Source: Turnera subulata
Taxonomy: Eukaryota; Streptophyta; Magnoliopsida; Malpighiales; Passifloraceae
DNA length: 64,000 nt
Assembly: GCA_028386065.3 (NCBI GenBank)
Contig: JAKUCV010001501.1
Location: forward strand, 21,063-85,062
Reading direction: 5' to 3'
The notes below the pieces were generated by a model. That model did not search any database. It saw only the letters and a list, made by a program, of their open reading frames with translations, and was not told the origin of the DNA. Shown here piece after piece: positions 56,691 through 64,000 of this stretch. Position numbers and translations under genes: made by a program. Position 1 is the stretch's first letter. Each line of letters begins with the position of its first letter.

Positions 56691-59403
56691 GTCATCAAGC
56701 ATATAACAATAATCACAACAGTAGCCAGCAATAACATGACAGGTACGCAAGATAACATATAAACAACAATCAAACAAACAACCGGGGTATCACGGGCAGC
56801 ATACTGAAGTTTATAAATTTATATCCTCACCTGATGTGTCTCTGAAACCAGCACATAATCCGTATGACTTTATCTGACCCTATATCATATCAACACATAT
56901 AATCACAAATAATGCATATCGAAGAATGAAATGCATGTGATTGATTATTAATTCATCTTACTGCTTATTCACATCGATGTTCCAAGTCCGTTTCCGTTAA
57001 ACGTTGCTTTTACGGTTGTAAAATAATTATAACTCATAAAATAATCATAGCCAAAATATAATATAAAGTAAATGGAATTTCTTAAAATAATTATTCCCGA
57101 TAAGAGTAATAATGAATATATATATGCATTTAGTAATCAAGGTTTATATAGTAGGCGTTATAAATACAAAATTATTTATATAAAAAAATATATATTTGTA
57201 ATTGGAACAAACCCCGCATTTATATATAAGTGTATTTTTTATATATATATTTTTAAAGAAGTAACTATCGTAAAACATATATATGTATATAATTAGTAAA
57301 TCCTATATAACCGTAAGTATAAATACATATATAAAACTGTAATTGTTAATTAGGTAAAATTATAGCATAGCCTTATTTTAATCATTATATATACGTATAC
57401 AAGAGTGAAATCAAAGTAATATATGATTTGGGTCTAACATTATTTAGCCCAAAACAAATAAATAGCATTATAGAAATATACTCACATTTATATGGAATCT
57501 TTATAATTTTAACCCAATTTATATCCATGTTATAAGATATGCATATATGTATAATAGTAATAATAATAATAGTAATAATAATAATGATATCGTATACCAC
57601 ATATTTATTTCATACTCCCTGATTATATATGTACCTAATGTGTATATTTATTATCGTTGTTATTAATTATAGTTAATATCAATCCATGGAATTTTACTGT
57701 GCATAAGAGACTGACCATCCCACAAGTTCATGAGCAGGCTTTATGACTCAGCCCAGCACAAGGCATGGAACAAGCACTCCGGCCCACTCAACAGATGCAG
57801 GCCAGGTCTCGCAGTCAGCGAGTCGACTCACCAATCGACTCGGCAAAGCTGAACAGCCCGAGATGAGGACGGATGTAGCGGCGGTCGGCTGCAGACGGCG
57901 GTGCGACGCGAGAGAGATGCGGCGGAAGACATGGTGGCAATCGTCGGCACAACTGCAGGTGGCTGCTGCTCGCAGGGACGGCGGTTTGCTGAAGAGGACG
58001 CGGCGACGGCGATGGTGTCGAGTTCGTCAGGTGGCGGTGGCTGGTCTGAGGGGAAGCGGTGGCGGACTTGAAGGGGGAAAGCGAGACAGCAAGGACCGGC
58101 GGTAGCGACTCGCAGCGCTGGGCGAGCGAGGGCGAGGAGGAAGGTGGCGCCGACGCTGGTGCTGCGTGCGGTGGCTGGCACGGAAGGCGTTGCGGGTTGT
58201 TGGAGGGCGCGACTCGGCGATTGCAGCTGGGCAGCACGGCGAGGCGAAGCAGCAGCAGGTGAGGTGTGCTCGAGGGAAGAAGAGGGGCATCTGGTGGTGG
58301 CGGCAGTCGCGACTGCAGGTGGTGGAGGACTCGGGCGGTTGGTGGCTCGGCAGGGGAGGAGGAGAAGGAAGAGAAAAGGAAAGGAAAGAAGAGAAGAAGA
58401 AATTGTTGGTGGTGGCATGTGTGGAACGGTGAAGGGGAAGAGAAATAAAAAGAATGGAAAAAAAAGATGAAGGCAAAGGTGAAAGAAAAGATGGCAGACA
58501 GTGTTGAGTGGCTGGAAAGGAAAAAGGGAAAGAAAATGAAAGAAAAGAATAGAGAAGATAAGGAAAAGAATAAAAGGAGGTGGGTGGCAACTTGGTGTTG
58601 TCGGGCACTAATTATGCCTTGACAACACACAAAACGACGTCGTTTTGGACGTTCAGCGAGCTGTTCAGTCAACACTCACAAGCTCTTGGTCAAAACGCGG
58701 ATTGTTTTGTGTTTTATGTTTTAACTTTACTAAAACTACGTCGTTTAGGGTAAAACGTCAATGAAACCTGTGTTTCATACGTAAACATGATTTTTATTCC
58801 AAAAATATATTTTTTTTGAAACCCTTTAAAAATTCTCAATAAATTCTGAATTAAATTTCAAAAGCACATTTGTTAAATGAGATGAAAATAAAAATATATT
58901 ATCTCTAAAATTGTAATTTAGCGAATTATATTAATATCTTGTAAGTTAATAATAACAATATTAATACTACAATACTAATAATAAATAATAATAATAATAA
59001 TAATAATAATAATTAAATATCAACCATATCCGTAAAAGCACTACTACTACTAATAATAATAGTAAATAATGATAATATTAAAAATACATATCCATAGAAA
59101 TAATAATAATAACCATAGTAATAGTAATAATACTTTCGTAAAGAGAGAACGTTATGGAAAAGTCTATATAAAACAAATACGTGAAATGTCGGACAAGGCT
59201 CAGCTTTGAAAACGAGGCACGGTAACCACAAGGTATCTTCAGATGTATTGGTGGATTTCGGGTTCAGGTTCCGAAGGTCGATTACTCTCGGTAAAACTCT
59301 CGGAATGGTAGAATGCTCGATTAACCGTGATGAAAATTTATTTACCACAGTAAGAGTTAAAACAACTCGGTAAAATCACGAAAATTTTACCCGGGTCGTT
59401 ACA
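56691..59403 (-). repeat. Right part of the outer solo LTR
   Basis: Continuation of the LTR begun at 49623. AT-rich from 56900 to 57700, then a GC-rich leader with chance ORFs (57743-58675), ACGT-core palindromes, TAA-type microsatellites (about 58976-59012) and the LTR start (complement of ACCCGGGTCGTTACA). No supported gene. Confidence 0.8.
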
Positions 59404-61162
59404 CGAAATCACGTCAGTTTTTATTGAAACATATCAACTCTTTAATTTATTACTATCTTTTTTTAAATTTGACAAAGATCTTCTTTTCTTTTTTTTTTTT
59501 GATCTGAATGAGGTAATGCTTTATTAAACTGTAGGAACAGTACGGAGAGTAACATCTCCGTTTACAACAGAAGAAAGCAAAGCCTAACCACCATCATGTG
59601 GTTGTACAAAATGAGCAACACCAAGAGGAAACTTGAAAGCTAAATCGGCCATCAGCAACCCGGTTAGCCTCACGATGAACATGAGACAAGTTAATCGACC
59701 AATTACGGTTGAGAATCTGCTGAATAGTTGCAAAAAGACCAGAAAAAAGCCGATTACGACAACTTTGCCGTTAAGATGATTGAGAACAATTGCCGAGTCC
59801 ATCTCAACATCCACATGGCGAAAACCCATCTCCCATACCTTGAGGAGACCCATATATACACCCCACCGTTCAGCTTGCAATGGAGAGCACTGACCGATGT
59901 GAAAACAGAAACCCGCAAGCCATATCCCAATTACTATCCCTCACAACACCACCGGCGGAGGCAGATTGTGCACTGCCCCGGACAGCTCCGTCGGTATTCA
60001 GCTTTACTTTGCCCGGTGAAGGAGCAATCCACCGAACTTGGACAGTGTAAGAGTGATGAAGATTGAGTGACTCTTCCTTGTGTAAGGCATCCATAAACTC
60101 CTTGGCACACAGAATAATCTGGGTACTTGGATTGAAGAGAGTCTCATTGTCACTATCGAAAACAAAGGCATTACGCCAATCCCAGATTTTCCAACAAGTC
60201 ACCCCGAAAAGAATAGGTCAGGGGATAGATGAGGCAGCCGGATTTTGATAAGAAAGGTTAACAAGTATCTAATCAGCAATGGATGTGATACTATTGAAAT
60301 TTTGGGGGCCTTGAGCACCAAAACCAGTCCATATGTCAATGATCTTTTTTTCTTTAAACACTGCCTCTACCACCACCGAAACATATCAACTCTTTAATTT
60401 TTAAAATTTTTTTAAATTTGAAAAAGATCCTCTTTTCTTAAAATATCGCCTAGTACCTCGCCTCTTCCACCAGAGTCCTTTGCTGCCACCCCCACCATAC
60501 ATCGTCAATGCCCTTCACCGCCAATCCAAGTACTCCGACCTCCTCTCCCTCCACCTCTTCATCACCAAGCCGCCATCCCCAAACTAAATATTAAGATAAA
60601 TTTTGAGTTTTAGATCAACTGCCAATAAGAATCTTTTGGATCTGCAAATTTGAAAGATTTTTTAATGAATTTGTTCATATATAAAAATATATATTTATTA
60701 ATGGAATTGTTCATACATAAATATATATATTTATAATATATATATGTGTATATATATATATACGATATTGTAGAAATCTGTTATTGTCAAGGAATTGTAT
60801 TATGAGAACAAGTTTGATAAGATCTGCTATATGGATTTACTATTGATTTTAGAGCTTGGGCTTCTCTGGGAGGAAAGAAGCTTTCTTCCTCAATTATAGC
60901 CTTGCTCAACAATCACAGGAATTTCAGGATTCTTATTCCTTTCCATGTCTCGTAAGTTGAACAATCCGATTTTAACATGATTCGTCGTCGTGAGATGCCA
61001 TGGAGGCATTGGCGTCTTGGCAGTATTCTTGGGGAAGAAGGAAATATTATAAAATAGTTTTAAATTTTCAAAATACAATATTAAATAAAATAAAATGATA
61101 CGTCTATACAATAAAATAAGAATTTGTTGACCTGATTAAATTGAGCTAACGTGTTAAAAAAA
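59404..61162. repeat. Host spacer, copy 2, second piece
   Basis: Corresponds to 21786-22292 plus 32558-33891 of copy 1, with the LINE remnant uninterrupted. From about 60366 it is AT-rich spacer with no supported gene. It ends where the CACTA element starts after a run of A. Confidence 0.85.
59490..60365 (-). pseudogene. LINE 3' remnant, RT C terminus and RNase H-like domain (copy 2)
   Basis: Uninterrupted copy of the LINE fragment split in copy 1. On the minus strand it encodes TCWKIWDWRNAFVFDS and WIAPSPGKVKLNTDGAVRGS. After a frameshift near 59900 it encodes AERWGVYMGLLKVWEMGF and VDVEMDSAIVLNHL. A poly(A) tail lies at 59490-59501 (T run on plus). About 60 bp of host sequence beginning GAAACATATCAACTC is repeated on both sides (about 59423-59485 and 60377-60437), an unusually long target-site duplication. 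It is 5'-truncated and non-functional. Confidence 0.8.
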
Positions 61163-61184
61163 CACTACCAGTTTCCTAGTTGTT

Positions 61185-61415
61185 TCTTACGGACTTTTCT
61201 TACGGCAGGTGTCCGAAAGCAAACTGATGGACTGTACTTACGGATTCCTTGCGGATGTGGCGGGTTATGATTTTCCAAACGTTTCTTACGGATTTCTTAC
61301 GGATCCTCCGAAACAAACATTTTCTTACGGTTTTCTTACGGACTTTACCCGTAAGAAGAGTATAAGATCCACCATTAGCTTTGCTTACGGACTAAGTCCG
61401 TAAGAAATCGGTAAG
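61185..61415. repeat. Subterminal TTCTTACGGA repeats of the CACTA element
   Basis: About eleven copies of TTCTTACGGA or its close variants occur, most in direct and two or three in inverted orientation (CCGTAAGAA). Such subterminal motifs are where the TnpA-type protein of En/Spm elements binds. Confidence 0.85.
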
Positions 61416-61439
61416 AAAGATGGACAAACACAATTAATC

Positions 61440-63833
61440 CTCAAACGCCGCCGTTTTCATTACAGGTGGTGTCCCAAATAATTCTTTTTTTCTCCCTTTC
61501 TTTTTCTTTTTCTCACTTAATAGCTTTTTTTTTTCTCCATATTCAGTAACCCGATACTACTCAAATCCCTCATCCTCCCAAATCCTTCTCTTTCTCTCCA
61601 ATCTCCCCAACCGCCGTTCTCTTCTCCGCCGCTGCCGCGGCCACCGGGCAAGGCACCACCAGCGACATTCATTCCTCCAGATCTCCCAATCCATTCGTCT
61701 TCGGCTGGTGGCGCACCGACGCCGTGAGTACACCAACGCCGCCTACTCCCACGACAGCTCCCTCACCTGCCTCGCCGTGGTTACTTGTTGGTTGGTTTTG
61801 AGGAGAAAGGTTGTAGCCGCCCACCCATAACATAAGGCACCCACCTCTACCCTAGTTCTCCTCTCGTTGTTTGCCTGTAAAATTTGCTCTTCTTGGAAAA
61901 TTCGATAAGCAGTATATATTGCTATGAGGTATATGGGTTGGATGATGTAGGAAACTTGATCTCTTATTCTGTGTCAATATTTTTTGCATATAATCTTATT
62001 CTAGCTAGTTCCTAGATATTCCTATTAACTTCCTACATTTTCTTTTCCACAATACTCTCTTTTTACTCTTAACAAGCATACACTCACAGTTTTAGCACAA
62101 TGCTTGATCCTTGAGGATGTGGGACTAATTTGATTTATTATTGCAGAGAAAACTCTAGAAGTTGATCAACCCAAATTTGTTGATTGTCAATCTCTACTGC
62201 AAGCTGGTCCAGCAGCATCTCTTCGTGTGAATATTTGAGCAGTAAGAATGACTCTTGAATTTTTGAACCTTGTTCATCTTTTCCTGTTCTTTATTTGATC
62301 TAATTCTGATTGCTCATTGTAGTTATTTTCTTGATCTTTTCATATAGCCATATGGGGAATTTAGATATGTGTCTGCAAAGATTATGGAGCACCAGTAGAA
62401 CCTGCGTTAGTACTAGGACTTTTTTATCATTGAGTGTTACATGGCAAAATTAACGTTCTACATTATGTTACCACTGGATGGTTCCATATTGGCTTGTTGT
62501 GCTTTTCCAACCAAGATATTTGGTTCTTCTGAGTTCCAAAGAGCATGAAGTAAAAGCCACTTACAAGCCATATTTTGAATGCCAATGGTTGCAATATACA
62601 TGGCAGAGGCATAGCATAACAAACAACACCATCACATGCAGCGCCTAGGTTGTGCCTTGCAGTATCACAGTTTGTATTAATCGGTCGATGCTATGTTTAC
62701 CACTAAGACTGGTTGCTTCTTTGAGCTTTAGATTCTTTGTCGACATTTAGCCTAGACTGGTTCCATTGAATGGATCAAACTAGGCAGGTTTAAAATCTGA
62801 TAGTAGTCGTGGGTTGGTGCTTATGAGCCTAAACTGGTGCCATATCTCTTTTGCTGCTTTTATGGTTGTTTAACCTAAGTTTCAAAGCATCATTTGATGT
62901 TCTCATTGGGATTTTGTTTATGGCAGTTTATGTCTAGTCACTTACTCTAGGAAGCAATGTATGTTATATGGTCATTGCAAAACAATTTCAAATTTGAATC
63001 TATGATTATTTATGGTCTAAATATGGTGGACCATAATTTTGTTCTTACTACCTAGTTCTCCCATGTACTTAATTTGTTGTCAGTTTGCTTGCAGATTGAC
63101 CAAATTTCTCCAGCAACACTTGTGAAACAGTTTGAAGAGGTCTTAGCTGTTAAATCTGAAGTAAGATATCTTATGTTCTCTTTCTGTCATTTTTTTTTTG
63201 CTGTCACAGCATCTGATATAAAGAAATTTGGAGGTGCTAGTTGCTGCAGTGTGTAACTAAGAATGAAAGACTAAACTTTGTTCTTTTGGCTGACTTAAAC
63301 TCTGTGGTGCTTCATGCTCTTGAAGTTGTGCTTCTTGATCTTCCTAGTTTTCTGTTCTTTTCAACATATTCATTTCTGGTATTGTTTTGGGCAGAGATTT
63401 ATCACCAGGTATATTATCTTCTTTTGCTATAAATTTCTAACGTGATGACTGTGTTCCACTCTTGAGTTAATGATTCAGCATTGCCTCTTTCAGAAACCGG
63501 AGGCTCTCTGTGGGTTAAACTTCCAGCTCCTACCTTCTAGTCACTCACTTTTGGTATCTACCCTTCTTTTGCTGCTGATTTTGTCTTTCTTCTCCTCTTG
63601 TTATTGATTGTCTCAGCCCTGGACCACCACTCTCAGGTCCGTCTTTTCATTTTGCATATATTTTATTTGCCATAACATTACGAGGATACCTATTTTATTG
63701 GTTAATGATTTATTTCAATGACGTTCTGGTTTGCATTTATATAACTTTTAATATACATGACTAATATCTCCTCCCTAAGTTATACATGCATTAGCATTCA
63801 AAATGTGGAATTCTGAATTTTGTAGGAAATATA
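61440..63833 (+). other. CACTA 5' region with intron-like structure, possible captured exons
   Basis: Serine/proline-rich exon-like sequence (about 61560-61730) ends at a donor GCC|GTGAGT. Later blocks have good splice borders, for example CTTGCAG|ATTGACC... to TCTGAA|GTAAG at 63095-63160, which reads QIDQISPATLVKQFEEVLAV. I cannot place these in a known family. They may be untranslated leader exons of the transposase gene or fragments of host genes picked up by the transposon. Confidence 0.45.
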
Positions 63834-64000
63834 ATGTCTATCAATCGATCATGGATGGACCGTAGGGTATATGAAAATGGTGGTCTTCGTGGTGATTTTA
63901 GAGTAGGAGTAGAGACTTTTTTGGATTTCGCATTCTCTCAAACTCACTTGATTAAGGAAGGCAAAATCTTGTGTCCTTGCCACAAGTGTAGGAACAAGAA
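63834..64000 (+). CDS. CACTA transposase N terminus, transposase-associated domain (partial)
   Basis: ATG at 63834 opens a frame running off the window: a SW-M-DRR start, GVETFLDFAFS, and the metal-binding pattern CPCHKCRNK. This is the transposase-associated domain at the N terminus of plant En/Spm (TNP2-type) transposases. The start follows a possible acceptor TTGTAG at 63825. The catalytic domain should lie to the right of the window. Confidence 0.8.
   Translation, partial: MSINRSWMDRRVYENGGLRGDFRVGVETFLDFAFSQTHLIKEGKILCPCHKCRNK

Larger units (their letters stand above)
49623..59403 (-). mobile_element. Solo LTR (TSD CGAAA) split by a nested element
   Basis: A minus-oriented Ty3-type LTR of about 3.5 kb in two parts, 49623-50375 and 56691-59403, flanked by CGAAA at 49618-49622 and 59404-59408. 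The plus-strand start reads TAAAACACTCC instead of TGAAAC, and the end is GGGTCGTTACA. The left part carries AGTCCCGCAGTCCTC subrepeats (about 50190-50265). The right part carries an AT-rich section, a GC-rich leader on the minus strand (about 58420-57830) and ACGT palindromes at 58631-58646 and 58732-58747. The uninterrupted host sequence is at 21781-21800. Confidence 0.85.
61163..64000 (+). mobile_element. CACTA (En/Spm) transposon, 5' part
   Basis: Starts CACTACCAGTTTCC after a run of A. It has subterminal repeats in the first 250 bases and an exon with a transposase-associated domain at the right edge of the window. The 3' end and the TSD partner are outside the window. Copy 1 of the host spacer (33880-33897) lacks the insertion at this point. 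Confidence 0.85.

Noticed and set aside
56970..56985. Isolated CACATCGATGTT outside the Copia element
   Set aside because: A single unpaired occurrence in AT-rich LTR sequence is expected by chance and lacks the 21-bp partner.
57743..58675. Long GC-rich ORFs on both strands (up to 286 codons), also at 35908-36782, 40780-41399, 45735-46473, 50582-51007
   Set aside because: These are low-complexity Pro/Arg/Ser frames open on several frames at once, caused by base composition of LTR leaders. Only the part ending at the splice donor is discussed, as a tentative spliced ORF.

Overview
The window looks like nuclear DNA of a flowering plant, probably a eudicot with a large, repeat-rich genome. About 90% of it is mobile-element sequence, there is one intact ordinary host gene, and the base composition swings between AT-rich host spacer and GC-rich long terminal repeat (LTR) leaders. 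No tRNA, rRNA or CRISPR locus was seen. Species cannot be assigned from sequence alone.

Layout: (1) 1-8965 is the 3' part of a decayed Ty3/Gypsy chromovirus (RT, RNase H, integrase, chromodomain, 3' LTR). A 3.2-kb solo LTR with target-site duplication (TSD) TGCTA interrupts its integrase. (2) 8966-9597 is host spacer. (3) 9598-13451 is a probable Helitron left end followed by a 599-bp tandem array. (4) 13452-21318 is a SIRE-like Ty1/Copia element on the minus strand. It has gag but no pol and carries two extra genes plus arrays of paired 12-bp palindromes. (5) 22293-32557 is a complete but dead minus-strand chromovirus (TSD CCATA) that splits a LINE remnant. (6) 33898-37018 is a solo LTR (TSD TAGGC). 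(7) 37019-40316 is host DNA with a LINE RNase H remnant and an intact TFIIS gene (38302-39255, minus). (8) 40317-48092 is a non-autonomous Ty3-type element (TSD TTAAA) with decayed antisense genes. (9) 48093-49622 is host spacer. (10) 49623-59403 is a solo LTR (TSD CGAAA) containing a second non-autonomous element (50376-56690) with intact antisense genes. (11) 59404-61162 is host spacer with the second LINE copy. (12) 61163-64000 is the 5' part of a CACTA (En/Spm) transposon.

The host spacer is a tandem duplication. Pieces at 8966-9597, 21319-22292, 32558-33897 recur at 48480-49622 and 59404-61162. Each copy supplies the empty site for insertions in the other, so most insertion boundaries and TSDs can be read directly.

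The most unusual content is a cargo system shared by otherwise unrelated retroelements. A 227-residue protein, whose second half resembles the start of a LINE-type endonuclease, lies antisense inside one Ty1-type and two Ty3-type elements. Each copy has its own TATAAAAG promoter, and the two intact copies align without gaps at about 69% identity. In the Ty1-type element, this gene and a divergent second gene flank an array of paired AACATCGATGTT palindromes whose members are mostly exactly 21 bp apart. The same paired palindromes lie just upstream of the LTR TATA box. This arrangement resembles operators for an element-encoded DNA-binding protein. That role is inference; the sequence pattern is directly visible.
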